Below the pieces are notes generated by a model. It saw only the letters and a program-made list of their open reading frames with translations. It was not told the DNA's origin and ran no database searches. Below, piece after piece: positions 1 to 11,983 of a stretch of DNA of 64,000 nt. A program made the position numbers and the translations under genes. Source of the stretch: Progne subis subis (taxonomy: Eukaryota; Chordata; Aves; Passeriformes; Hirundinidae); contig JAKJHU010000995.1 of the NCBI GenBank assembly GCA_022316685.1, forward strand, positions 1-64,000, in the 5' to 3' direction. The first letter of the stretch is position 1. Each line of letters starts with the position of its first letter.

Positions 1-100
1 GCCCATTGGCTGTCGGCAAGGGAGGCGGGGCTTACACAGGGTTTGGGAAGCGGCGGCGGCGGCACCGGCGGAAGGGAGCGGGCGGAACCGCGTTCAGCTC
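1..100 (+). promoter_or_regulatory. CpG promoter-like block, copy 1
   Basis: A GC-rich segment contains an inverted CCAAT box (CCCATTGG at 2-9), a GC box (GGAGGCGGGGC near 21) and a run of CGG triplets near 51-66. The same block is on the minus strand at 33,241-33,330 and 62,280-62,365. In each unit it lies beyond the 3' end of the ZNF and points towards it, so any transcript would be antisense to the ZNF. Promoter activity is inferred from composition only. Confidence 0.5.
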
Positions 101-592
101 CTCTCCTCTCCTCTCCTCTCCTCTCCTCTCCTCTCCTCTCCTCTCCTCTCCTCTCCTCTCCTTTCCTCTCCTCTCCTCTCCTCTCCTCTCCTCTCCTCTC
201 CTCTCCTCTCCTCTCCTCTCCTCTCCTCTCCTCTCCTCTCCTCTCCTCTCCTCTCCTCTCCTCTCCTCTCCTCTCCTCTCCTCTCCTCTCCTCTCCTCTC
301 CTCTCCTCTCCTCTCCTCTCCTCTCCTCTCCTCTCCTCTCCTCTCCTCTCCTCTCCTCTCCTCTCCTCTCCTCTCCTCTCCCTCTCCCTCTCCCCCTCCC
401 CTCCCCTCCTCTCCCCTCCCTCTCCCTCCCCTCCCCTCCCTCCCCTCCCCTCCCCTCCCTCCTCTCCTCTCCTCTCCTCTCCTCTCCTCTCCTCTCCTCT
501 CCCTCCTCTCCTCTCCTCTCCTCTCTCTCCTCTCCTCTCCTCTCCCTCTCCCTCTCCTCTCCCTCTCCCTCTCCCTCTCCCTCTCTCCACCG
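98..592 (+). repeat. CTCTC pentanucleotide tract with hexamer tail
   Basis: About 280 bp of nearly perfect CTCTC repeats (100-380) are followed by irregular CCCTC/CTCTC blocks and a short CTCTCC hexamer run (540-590). It is pure pyrimidine on this strand. Equivalent tracts in copies 3 and 4 are short and hexameric (GAGAGG on the plus strand), so motif length and array size both changed in copy 1. Open frames across it in both directions are low-complexity artefacts. Confidence 0.95.
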
Positions 593-1350
593 CTCCGCGC
601 TTTCCGCCAGCAACGAGGGCTGCAGAGACCCCAGCACAGACTCCGCTCCACAGAGACCACCTCCAGCCCAGCACCCAGCTAAGCACGGATGGACACCATC
701 AGGGCACCCCCATAAGGGGAGGAGGATGGACATGACCTGCCTCCCATTATCACCACAGAAAACCTTGATCCGAGCCAAGAGCAACAAGGAGCGCTGCGGA
801 GACCCCAGCAGAAACCCCGCTCTGTGGAGATCACCTCCAGCCCACACTGAGGGAAGCAGGAACAGAAACAACCCAGCCCCCATCCATTGCGGACGAGGAC
901 CCAAATATCCCGGGGGGTCCCTGGGTTTGGGGTTTTTGGGGGTGGGATGTTTGGAGCTTGCAGGGTTCCAAAGCTGAACAGCACATTCTCCTGTGAGAGA
1001 CATCAGGAGCTCCCCAGGATGTGTTTTTGGGGGTCCCGGTGGCGGCAGAGCCCCGGTGGGGGCCGGGGGGATGCGGGTCCCCCCGCGGTGGGGGTTGGGC
1101 TTCCCGGACCGGGCCCTCCGAGCTCTTGGACCAGCGGGGGGACACTGGGTTTGGGGAGCCCTGGGAAAGCCTCAGGTTCCCTAAGCAGGACCCTGGAGAA
1201 AGGAGAGCCCCAGAAGTGCAAAGAGGGGAACCCAAGAGAGGGGGACCCCTGGGATTGCCGGGACCCGAGCAGGAGCTGCTGGGGCTGGAGGGGTGAGATG
1301 GCCGAGAAAGGGGTTTCGGGGTCTTGGTGCTCAAAGTGGCTGCTCCTAGT
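593..1350 (+). repeat. Exon-like tandem units near the antisense promoter, copy 1
   Basis: Roughly 130-150 bp diverged units share a core resembling AGACCCCAGCAnAnACYCCGCTC followed by CACCTCCAGCCC (cores near 626, 805 and in other copies). They continue into a GC-rich stretch with GGTCCC/GGGGTTT runs to about 1,350. Related units occur at 12,460-13,020, 32,700-33,120, 45,960-46,390, 50,000-50,400 and 61,800-62,190. No convincing coding frame is conserved between copies, so I read them as untranslated exons or degenerate tandem repeats. Confidence 0.45.
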
Positions 1351-1359
1351 TTGAGCCCA

Positions 1360-2040
1360 GTTATTCCCAGCAGGAGACCAGTTACTTCCCCTCACTCCCT
1401 ACCTGATCCCTGTTGCTCCCAGTATGAGCCCAGTCACTCCCAGTCATTCCCAATTATGATGCCATTTGCCCCAAATACAGTCCCAGTTACTCCCAGTTTC
1501 TCAATCTTTTGTCCAGTGTGTTCCCAGTTCTCCCAGCTGCCCCGAGCATAGTCCTAGGCACTCCCAGTAGATCCCAGTCTCTCCCAGCAGGGCCCCAGTC
1601 ACTCCCACTTGCTCCCAGTGTCCCCAGCATGGTCCCAGTTCCCCCCAGCACATAGCCAGTCTCTCCCAGTTTGGTCTCAGTCACCACCCCTATTATCTCA
1701 GACACTCCCAGTGTATCCCAGGACTGAAACCGGCACCAGCACTGAGACTGGCACCGCGTCTGGACCGAGATTGAGACTGGGACCAGAACCGCTCCGGGAT
1801 CGAGCTGGCACCGGGACTGGAATCAGCACCAGGAGGCTCCGGGACTGACACCGAGGTCAGAACCGGGACCAGGATCAGACCCAGAATTGCTCCAGGATTG
1901 GCTCCAGGACTGCTGTGTTCGTTCCACAGCAGTGGAATGGAACATTTGGCTGTGCCCCTGGGTGGGGCTGGGAGGGATCCCTGGGCTAGGGCCAGGAACG
2001 CCTCAGTTCACATCGTTACAGTGCAACCATCCCTGGTCCA
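1360..2040 (+). repeat. Degenerate minisatellites, copy 1 (CCCAGTnACT and ACCGAGACTGGC types)
   Basis: From 1,360 to about 1,725 the sequence is a degenerate array of period about 10 with consensus near ACTCCCAGTN. From 1,725 to 1,900 it switches to a period-6/12 array of ACCGRGACTGGC type. From 1,900 to 2,040 is a short non-repetitive bridge present in all copies. No gene is seen. Confidence 0.8.
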
Positions 2041-2420
2041 TATGATCCAGTTTGCATGATCCCATTCTCTAGGGTTTCTGATCCAGATGGTCCCAGCCTG
2101 TTGAATCCCAGTCCATGGGATCCCAGTGCGTACAATCCCAGTCTGTACAATCCCAGTCCATGTAATCCCAACCCATACAATCCCAGTCTGTACAATCCCA
2201 GTCTGTACAATCCCAGTCCATGTAATCCCAACCCCTACAATCCCAGTCTGTACAATCCCAGTCCATGTGAGCCCAACCTGTACAATCCCAGTCTACAAGG
2301 TTCCCAGTCTGCATCATCTCAGTCTGGATGTTCCTGATCCATTCGGACCGGTCTGTGCAGGCCCAGTCTGTAGGATCCCAGTCATGTGATCCAGTCTGTG
2401 GGAGCCCGGTCTGTCTGCTC
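2041..2420 (+). repeat. 15-bp minisatellite (CAATCCCAGTCTGTA), copy 1
   Basis: A degenerate 15-bp unit is repeated about 20 times. Because 15 is a multiple of 3, long open frames run through it, reading Asp-Trp-Asp-Cys-Thr on the minus strand here. Equivalent arrays are at 31,330-31,700, 36,300-36,730 and 60,350-60,760; a diverged version is at 10,340-10,500 and 52,430-52,590. The predicted peptides are repeat translations, not credible proteins. Confidence 0.85.
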
Positions 2421-2711
2421 CTGCATGGCACATTACTCCAAGACTCTGCAATTCCAGTTCCCAGCAAGGAAAAGCTGTTCCAGCCCTTGAAGGCAAAGCT
2501 CTGAATAAGGGGCAAAAGCAGAGTGCAGCAAGATCCTACAGTGACAGTTTCACTGCCAGTCTCAGAACTCATCCATGCTTGCTGTAGCTCCTGGCATTGG
2601 GAATTAAATCAGGGCAGGGTCATTGGTGGGAGCTGCCCTGGGTCGAGGGAGACACTGAGAGACAAACAGAGCAGGCAGAGAGAGGCACGAGAGAAAGGAG
2701 AACACAAACAC

Positions 2712-3195
2712 TGAGAGGAATGACAAGATTTGTCTTTACAAACAAGCCCTGGGTCTGCTGGTAGATCAAACTAGCACTGAGAGAGAAGCGAAACAATGGG
2801 AAGGATTCTACTGATTGATGAATGGAAAAGAAGATACTTGCCTTTACAAACAAACCATAGGTTTGGAAATGAAATTGAATATTGAAAGATGAAAGCAATA
2901 ATGGGGAAAAACCCATAAATCCTATAAAAATTAAAATTAGGGGTTATACAGTAAAGGGGAATCTTAGGCATTTGGGAAGTCTGTACCTCTCAAGTACCTC
3001 AGCCAATGGGGAAAGAGAGAGGGAAATGCGGACAGGAAATTATTAGGATAAAAAAGGAGGCTGCGTCCTCCGGAAAACTGAGAGATCCCAGGGGAAATGC
3101 CCCATGGCCACTCCCTTTATTCAAATAAAGTAAAGGACTCCTCTGTCTCCTTTTTGGACATAAACCTCTGGTGTGCTGGATTAATTTTCCTAACA
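2712..3195 (+). mobile_element. Solo LTR of ERV-A family, copy 1
   Basis: The element begins TGAGAGGAATG and ends TTTTCCTAACA. It is flanked by ACAC on both sides (2,708-2,711 and 3,196-3,199), a 4-bp target-site duplication. It matches the two LTRs of the provirus at 23,992-31,020 and occupies the same site relative to the ZNF. A poly(A) signal AATAAA lies about 70 bp before the 3' end, and an AATAAA also exists on the opposite strand. A solo LTR arises by recombination between the two LTRs of a provirus. Confidence 0.85.
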
Positions 3196-3762
3196 ACACA
3201 ATCAGCTGAGAAGGCGGCACTCTGAAAACAGAACTGACACTGACTGAAAAGGAATGGGACAGAAATCAATAACCCTGAATGTTTGATTGACTATCAAATA
3301 GATCCACTCACCCAGCCCCACACCAATCCTAATCCCATTGCTCCAAATTTGGATCCCACATCTCCCAATCTCCTTCCAACCCCATCTCACCCTGGAAGCT
3401 GTGGAATCGAGTAAGTTGGGCATGGGATTGAGTTTTTCTGAGGTGGGAACAAGCCATTTGGGGTGGGATTGAACCCTGTCATTTAAATGTGAGTTGTTCT
3501 CAGTGGGATTGGAGTGGTTTTGAGGTGACAGACCAATTCTCCTTGGCTTCTGGAGTGCAAACAGAGGTAGAAGAGAAAAAAATTAGAGCCAAAAAAAGGA
3601 TAAGCAGCCAGGTGTCTTCCAACATGGACCACAGGGAATGTGGGTCACCAGGGCTCTCATGCAACCTCCAGTGGGGGATGGAGTTGGAGCAGAGCACGAA
3701 GCTCTTCCTGCACTCAGGGCACTCACAGGGCTTCCCTTACTGGTGCCTCCATTGGTGTCTGG

Positions 3763-5261
<1,499 letters not shown>

Positions 5262-5379
5262 CTGGGGGCAGAACAAGGGATGAGCACGTTGAGTCTGAAG
5301 GTCTCTCTGCCCAAATCCACCACTAGAAGTCACTGGGCATCTGGGGTCCATTAAAAACAGGCAATTGGGAGTGAGTGGA

Positions 5380-6615
5380 TCTACACTGGGGGCAACTGGG
5401 AGTGACTGGGAACATGCTGAGAGGGACTGGGACTATTCCAGGGGCAACTGGGATAATACTGTGAGAAACAGGGAACAACTGGAACTTTGATGGGGAAATT
5501 GGGATCATACTGGGATCACAGTGGGGAAAAGCTGGGTCCATGCTGGGAAGAACTGGGATCACACTGAGGGTGATGGGAATCATACTGGGATTGACTGGGA
5601 GTGGCTGTGAATAACTGGAATCATGCTGAGAGCAACTGGGGTGAAGTGGGGGTGACTGGGAGCATGCAAGGGTGACTGGGACTTACTGGGAGAGACAGGG
5701 GGTCACTGGAATCATACTGGAGGCTACTGGGGTCATGCTGGGATTGACAGGGAGCAACTGGGAATCACACTGGGAGCCACTGGCATCACACTGGCAGTGA
5801 CTGGAATTAGACTGCAAGTGACTGGAATCCTACTGGGATCATACTGGGAGTGACTGGAATAGTACTGGCAGAGACTGGAAAGGTGCTGGCCATGATTGGA
5901 AACCATACTGGGGGTGACTGGGTGCAATGGATCATACTGGGAGTGACTGAGATTTTAGCCTGACTCACTGGGATCATACTGGAAGTGACTGGAACCATAC
6001 TGGAGTGACTACGGGTCCCACTGGGATCATCCTGGGAGCCACTGGGATTACAGTGGCTGTGACTGGATCCTCACTGGGGGTTACTGGGAGCTGCTGGGCC
6101 ATGGTGGCAGGAAACTGTGAACACACTGGGAGCAACTGGGATCAACTGCAAGGTGCTGGAACCATGCTGAGGGGACTGAGATCACAACTGGGATCATACT
6201 GGGAGTGACTGGGAGTTACTGGGAAAGAATGGCATCATTCTCAGGTAACTAGAGCCTTACGGGGGCAACTGGGAGTGACTGGGAATGACTATGAGCATGC
6301 TGAGGGCAACTGGCATATACTGGGAGGGCTCTGGAACCATACTGGGGGGACTGGAACAACACTGGGAACAGAAGGGACCATGCTGGGAATGACTGGGACC
6401 ACATTGCAGGAAACTGGGAGTGACTGAATCTACACTGGGGGGCAACTGGGCATGACTGGGACCATGCTGAGAGGGACTGGGACTATTCCAGGGGAAACTG
6501 GGATCATACTGGGATCACAGTGGGAACAGCTGCACCCATGCTGGGGAGAACTGGGATCACACTGAGGGTGATGGGAATCATACTGGGATTGACTGGGAGT
6601 GGCTGTGAGCAACAT
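5380..6615 (+). repeat. 10-bp ACTGGGAGTG minisatellite in ZNF intron, copy 1
   Basis: About 1.2 kb of degenerate decamer repeats (ACTGGGANNN, commonly ACTGGGAGTG or ACTGGGATCA) lie immediately upstream of the ZNF short exon. They are equivalent to 20,891-21,900, 39,690-40,930 and 56,195-57,430. Open frames through it are repeat artefacts. Confidence 0.9.
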
Positions 6616-7204
6616 GAATCATGCTGACTGTGGAGTCCCTGCAGCCCCTTGCCATAATACCTAGGGCCTGGCCTTGGCAGGACACATCATAGAGTCACCT
6701 GCCCAGCCTGAGACAGAGAACTTCCCAATGGGGCTCTGGACACGATGGTTTGCCTCAGTTTCTCCCCTCCCTGATTCCCCTGGCCCTTTGGTTTCTCCTT
6801 TCCTCTGTGTCTCCATTGGTTTGGGGTTCCCGGGGACTGGCCCCGTTTTCCCTAGAGGACACTGACCTTTCCTGCCTTTGCTCTGCCCCCGTGCCTCAAG
6901 GTCTTGGGCTGCTGAAGCTCACACTTGAGCTGCAGACCGGCACACGTGCTCCCCTTTCCAATCTGGATTCCCCTTGGGCTTCTGGAAATAAACCTGGCTG
7001 GAACTGATCCAGGGCAAAGGCCTTCTGGCCTCTCCTTGCTGAGCTGCCCACGTGCCGTGTGTGCATGTGTGAGCTTGACTGCTTCGCCTGAGCTTCCCCA
7101 AGCGGCCTTTCCACCGCAGAGCCTTATCAGCTCTGGGCTTCAGCTCCACTCCCAAAAACCACAACGCAACACGCTTTGGCCCAAAATTACCCAAATGGGC
7201 CTAA
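6616..7204 (+). other. Non-repetitive intron block with AATAAA, copy 1
   Basis: A single-copy-like stretch lies inside the ZNF intron, conserved in copies 2 (40,935-41,525) and 3 (55,620-56,190). On the plus strand it has an AATAAA (about 6,989) after a pyrimidine-rich region, which looks like the 3' end of an antisense transcript. No conserved coding frame is recognised. Confidence 0.4.
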
Positions 7205-8316
7205 AATCTCCAGCACCTGGACTGAGACCCACACCAAGGTCAGCACCAGAACCGGCACCAGCACCAAGACTCAGACCGACACCGAATCCGAGACCGGCAC
7301 CGACAGCGGCGCTGCTCTGGGACGGGCACCGAGACCAAGACTGGGACCAGAACCGACACCAGAACTGAGAGCGGCACCGCTGCAGCACCGGGACCAGGAC
7401 CGGAACCAGTACACCGGAACTGAGACCGGCGCCACAGAGGCACCGGGACCGGGACTGACACCAAGACCGTAACTGACACCACAACTGGCACTGGCACCAA
7501 GACTGAGACCAAGACCGGCACCGGAACCAGCACCGAGACTGGCACCGCTCCGGGACTGGGACCCAGACTGAGACTGGCACTGGGAGCACTCCGGGACCAA
7601 GACTGACACCGCTACCGGCACTGGGACCTGGACTGCGCTGAGATCAACACTGAGACCGGGACTGAAGACAGCAAAGAAGGGCTCAAAAGTCACTAAAAAC
7701 ACCCCTCAAGAGACCAAAAAAGTGGCAGAAAATGGCCCCAAAATGATCAAAAAATGACTAGAAATGTACCCAAAAATTACAAAAATGGCTCACAATGACA
7801 CAAAATGTCCCCAAAAGTGAGAAAAAATCCCCTCAAATGTTCCCCAAAGGCCACCAAATTGCCCCAAATTCTCAATATGACAGAAAATGCCACAAAAGTT
7901 GCCCAAAGTGGCCCAAAGGTGACCAAAAATGACTCAAAACTGACAGGATATGCCCCAAAATGCTGCAGTATGGAGGAGAGGCCGAGGGACACGGAATTCC
8001 AAAAACTCAAATCGCCCAAAATTGCATCAGAAAAGCAAAATTAAAAAAGAAAACTGAAAAAAAGCATCAAAATGGTTAAAACAAGAGAAAAACCTTGAAA
8101 ATTCCTCCAAAAATGCCAATAATATTCTGCAAATTTCAAAAAAATTCCCCAAACCCCAAAAAGCCACCCAGAAAATGAGAAAAAAGAAAAAACAAACAAA
8201 CAAAAAACCCCAAACAAACCCTTGAAATGCACAGAAAAATCCCCCCCAAAATCCCCCAAATCCCCTGACTGCCCAGCAGTCCCAAATTCCCTGAAAATTC
8301 CCAGAATTTCCAACAC
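7205..8316 (+). repeat. ACCGAGACC and CCCAAAATG degenerate minisatellites, copy 1
   Basis: From 7,205 to 7,660 is a GC-rich array of ACCGRGACTGGC/ACCRGCACC type with period 6/12. From 7,660 to about 8,250 it changes to an A-rich degenerate array (CCCAAAAATGAC type). Together they fill the intron between the ZNF short exon and the RAB4-like exon. No gene is seen. Confidence 0.8.
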
Positions 8317-8395
8317 TTGCTCTTGATGAAGGGCTGCAGCAGGTGGGACTTGCCGGTGCTGGTGCTGCTGATCACGAAGAACTTGAAGAGGAAAT
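8317..8395 (-). pseudogene. RAB4-like P-loop exon, copy 1
   Basis: A 79-nt minus-strand block is preceded by TTTTTTTCCAG and followed by GTGTTGG. It is open and encodes DFLFKFFVISSTSTGKSHLL then QPFIKSK. This closely resembles residues 6-32 of RAB4B/RAB4A, which include the GX4GKS nucleotide-binding loop. The first and fourth P-loop positions are changed (Gly to Ser), so nucleotide binding would be impaired. It is identical in sequence to 54,419-54,497. It is either an exon remnant or a leader exon of the downstream ZNF, to which its phase (2) would join in frame. Confidence 0.75.
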
Positions 8396-9270
8396 CTGGA
8401 AAAAAATTCCCACATTTGGACCCAAATTGCCAAGATTTCCTATATTTGGAACTAAATTTCCCCAAATTTCCCATGAGTGGACACAAAATTCCCCAAAAAT
8501 CTCTCTAGAGATCTCACAATTCCCACAGATGGACCTGAAATTCCCCAAATTCCTGCATTTGCCCCAACAGTGAAAAACTTCCTGATGGAAAACCCAAAAT
8601 TGCCACATTTGGACCCAAGAATCCATCTTACAGAGCCCAAAATTCCAAAAAAATTCTCTTGAAGGACCTCAGAATTTCCCTATAGAGATACTAGACCCTT
8701 TATTGCCTCCCCCAGACCCCTACAGAGCCTTTATAGCACCCCGAGATCGCCCCAAATCCCCCCTAGAGACCCCAAACCACCATAGACCACCCCAGACCAC
8801 ACCAAAATCCCCTACAGGGACTCCCAGAGCCCCTAGAGACCCCCCCAGATCCCCCACAGGGACACCCAACCCCCCTGGACCCTCTATAGATCCCCCAGAG
8901 ATCCCCTATAGCTCCCTCAGACGCTCTCTGGAGACCCCTAGACCCCCCCAAATCCCCCACAGGGACCCACAGACACCCCCAGACCTCCCCGGAACCGCTA
9001 GAGGCTCCCCCAGACCCCTATGGATCCCTAACAGACCCCTCAAACCAACAAAGCCCCTTAAGAGACCCCCCGGCCCCATTTAGGAAACCCCATGAGCCCC
9101 TTTGCGGACTCTTCTGGACCCTCTAGAGACTCCCCAGACCCCTAGAGAGCCCCTATAGCCCCCCATAAATCCCGTTAGGAACCACCAGACCGCTCCAAAT
9201 CCTCTAGAGACCACCCAAATCCCTTAGGGAGACCCCCAGGCCCACTCAGACCCCTCAGGATCCCCGAGAG
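8396..9270 (+). repeat. CCCAAATTTGGA and CCCCTAGAGACC minisatellites, copy 1
   Basis: From 8,396 to 8,690 are short repeats of TTCCCMAATTTGGACC type. From 8,700 to 9,270 the sequence is a degenerate array of CCCCTAGAGACCCC/CCCCACAGGGACC type. This is the intron between the RAB4-like exons 1 and 2. Confidence 0.8.
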
Positions 9271-9287
9271 ATCCCCCATTGCCCCAC

Positions 9288-9560
9288 CGTAGGTCTCAGA
9301 CACGCGGGAGCCCCGTCGGGGACCAGGAACAAAGATGGCGGCACTCCGGGGAAGCAACTTCCGAGCAGTCTGCGCATGCGCCGGAGACAACGCGCCAGCA
9401 GATAGGCGGGTCTCAATGGAGAAGAGAGCTGCGGCCAATGAAAGCGCAGGGAAGGAATGAAATGAGGCGGGCTCAGGGAAAGCGCAGGGCCCGGCAGGGG
9501 AAAGGGGCGGGGCCAAGGAAAGGGCGGGAACGAGGAGGAGAGTGGGCGTGGCCAAGGGGA
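9288..9560 (-). promoter_or_regulatory. RAB4-like promoter and first exon, copy 1
   Basis: On the minus strand there is a CpG-rich block with GC boxes, an inverted CCAAT box, a palindromic NRF1 motif GCGCATGCGC (9,372-9,381) and a YY1 motif (AAGATGGCGGC on the plus strand at 9,332-9,342). The exon ends GTGTCTGAGACCTACG at 9,288 followed by GTGGGG. Read in the frame of the next exon this is (V)SETYD, the N terminus of RAB4 with the start codon changed from ATG to GTG. It lies on the same strand as the ZNF, so it is also the best candidate ZNF promoter. Confidence 0.65.
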
Positions 9561-9599
9561 CGTGCCCTCCTCCAAGGGCTCGGTTTGCCCTAAAATCAC

Positions 9600-11428
9600 C
9601 CAAAAGGGTCTGAAATCTCCGGCACCGAGACCGAGATCAGCACCAGAACCGACACCAGCACCAAGACTGAGACCCACACCGGAACCGAGATCGGCACCGC
9701 TCTGGCACTGGCACTGGCACTGGGACCAAGACCGAGACCAAACCCGGCACCAGAAGCTGTGCAGGGACCAAGACTGACACCAAGAGGGACACTGGGACCG
9801 GCACCGGGAATGCTTTGGAACCGGCACCGGCGGCGGGAGCGCTCCAGGACTGCTCCAGGACTGCAGCCAGAACCGAGACCGGGAGCACGCCAGGACTGAG
9901 ACCAAGAGCGGCACCGGAAACCAGCACCGAGACTGGAACTGCTCCGGCACCGAGACTGAGATTGGCACTGGGAGCACTCCGGGACCAAGACCGGCACCGC
10001 CTCCGGTACCGGGAACGCTCCGAAACAGAGTCCGAGACCGAGATCGAGACCAGAAGTGGAACGGGAACCGGCACCGGCACCAAGAATGGCACCGCTCCGG
10101 GATCGAGATCGACACCGGGACCGGAATCAGCACCGGGAGCGCTCCGGGACTGAGACTTGAGACTGGAGGCGGCACCGGGACGGGGATCGGACCCCGAATC
10201 GCTCCGGGATTGGCTCCAGGATCGCTCCAGGACCGCTGCATTCGCTCCGGGGAGTTTTGGCCGCACACCCGGGCGGGACTGGGAGGGAGCCCTGGGCCGG
10301 GCGGGACCGCCTCGGTTCGCGTCGTTCCGGTGCAGCCATCCCGCTCCATATGATCCCAGTTTGTATGATCCCAGTCTCTGTGGTTCTGATCCATGCGCTG
10401 CCAGCCTGTGAAATCCCAGTCCGTGTGATCCAGTGTGTACGATCCCAGCCTACAAGGTGCCAGTCCGCATGATCCCAGTCTGTCTGGTCCTGCATGGCAC
10501 ACACTCCAGGGCTGCCAGTCTCGGTGCCAGGCCCGGTTTCAGTCCCGGCCTCAGTCTCGGTCTCGGATCAGTGCCGGTCCCAGTGTCGGTACCACTGCCT
10601 GTCTTGGTCCCGGAGTGCTCCCAGTGCCAATCTCATTCTCGGTCCCAGTACCAGAGCGGTGCCAGTCTCGGTGCTGGTTCCAGTGCTGGTCTTGGTCTCA
10701 GTCTTGGTCCCAGTTCCAGTTCTGTTGCCGGTTTCAGTCTTGGTCTCGGTCTCAGTCCCGGTGCCTGTGCAGTGCCGGTCTCAGTTCTGTCATTGGTTCT
10801 GGTCCTAGTGTTGGCCCGGCTCCCGGAGCAGTGTCGGTGTCGGTTCTGGTGTCGGTTCTGGTCCCAGTGTTGGTCTCAGTGCCGGTCCCAGAGCAGCACC
10901 GCTCTTGGTGCCAGGCTCAGATCCGGTGTCAGTCTGAGTCTTGGTGCTGGTGCCGGTTCTGGTGCTGATATTGGTCTTGGCCTCTGTCTTGGTTGCGGTT
11001 GTGGAGATTTTAGGCCAGTTTGGGTGATTTTAGGCAAAACTGGGGACGCTTAGTGGGGATTTTAGGTACCTTTGATTGATTTTTGGCCAAATATGGTGAA
11101 TTTTAGGGTGTATTTTAGATCATTTTTGATTACTTTAGTCCCATTTGGTTGATTTTAGGCAAAATCTGATGGGGTATAGTCCAATTTGGGTGATTTTTGC
11201 ATAACCAAGGCAGTTTTACAGCAGATTTTAGATAATTTTAGATGAATTGAAGCCTATTTGGTTGGGGTTTAGACCTATTTGGGTGATTTTAGGCCAAATC
11301 TGGTTGCTTTTACAGGGGACTTTCGTTCCCTTTGGGTGATTTTAGGCCAAACCAGGTATTTTCAGGGTGGATTTTATGCCCTTGGGTGAGATGGAAGTGT
11401 TATTTCAGGGCATTTTTGCGTGGGCTTT
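9600..11428 (+). repeat. Minisatellite spacer upstream of the promoter, copy 1
   Basis: Successive blocks are: ACCGAGACC-type repeats (9,600-10,175); a bridge homologous to 1,900-2,040 (10,175-10,340); a diverged 15-bp GATCCCAGT array (10,340-10,500); GGTCTCAGTCTTGGTCCC-type repeats (10,500-10,990); and an AT-richer array with consensus GGTGATTTTAGGCCAAA (11,000-11,428). Long open frames such as 9,255-10,502 on the minus strand are repeat translations and are not annotated as genes. Confidence 0.8.
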
Positions 11429-11983
11429 TGTGAAAAGAGCATATTATATGACTCTATGCAAGATATTTACTATATGTGTTATGTTTTATTGATTAGTAAA
11501 GTTGTATTAATGTTTTGATAGTATGGTAAATGTAGTTTTTAGTTAAAATGTAGTTTTTATATATGAACCATACGTAAATGTAAATCCTTCAGAGAAAAAA
11601 AAAAATTTACTAATTCCTTATCAGAAGAGACCAACTTCTCCTGCTTTGCTCAGACCCGAAAAGACACCACAGAGATTAAGGGGAAATAAGTGACACTAAC
11701 CAGAGAGAACTCTTTGTTTGAATGGAATTTATGCATCATGTATGAAATGTATGAATATTCAACAGGCTATTGCTTTTAAGAGATATTCCTTTGTTAACGG
11801 GTTCCTTCTTCAGAGCTTTTTGCTCGGGAAGGCACCCAGACATCTGTTACTTTGTTTTTATTGTCTCCTATTGTCCTAACCCTAATTGTTCCATTTCTTT
11901 ATTACCCGAATTCGATTTTTATAACCATTTTTATTACTACTGAACTTTTAAAAATTTAAAACAAGTGATTGGCGTTTTTCACA
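11429..11983 (+). mobile_element. ERVL-like solo LTR at a unit junction, left arm
   Basis: A 555-bp AT-rich element begins TGTGAAAAGAGC and ends GGCGTTTTTCACA, so it has TG...CA termini. Near-copies are at 35,238-35,789 (plus) and 50,933-51,487 (minus). No target-site duplication is visible: the left flank continues the minisatellite as in copy 2 (45,361-45,380), but the right flank (ACCCTGACCTC) does not match the copy 2 continuation. The family assignment is by general resemblance to avian ERVL LTRs. Confidence 0.75.

Noticed and set aside
6..1003. Long open frames across the CTCTC tract (Ser-Pro-Leu-Leu and Glu-Arg-Arg-Gly repeats)
   Set aside because: They are translations of a pentanucleotide array whose period lets every frame stay open. 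Copies 3 and 4 do not conserve them.
8317..8395. A working RAB4 gene
   Set aside because: Only the first two exons are present, the start codon is GTG, P-loop glycines are lost, and no downstream RAB exons occur before the ZNF.
9255..10502. 415-residue minus-strand frame (Val-Pro-Val-Ser, Cys-Arg-Phe-Trp repeats)
   Set aside because: It is a repeat translation crossing promoter and minisatellite. The equivalent frames in copies 2 and 3 differ in register and composition.
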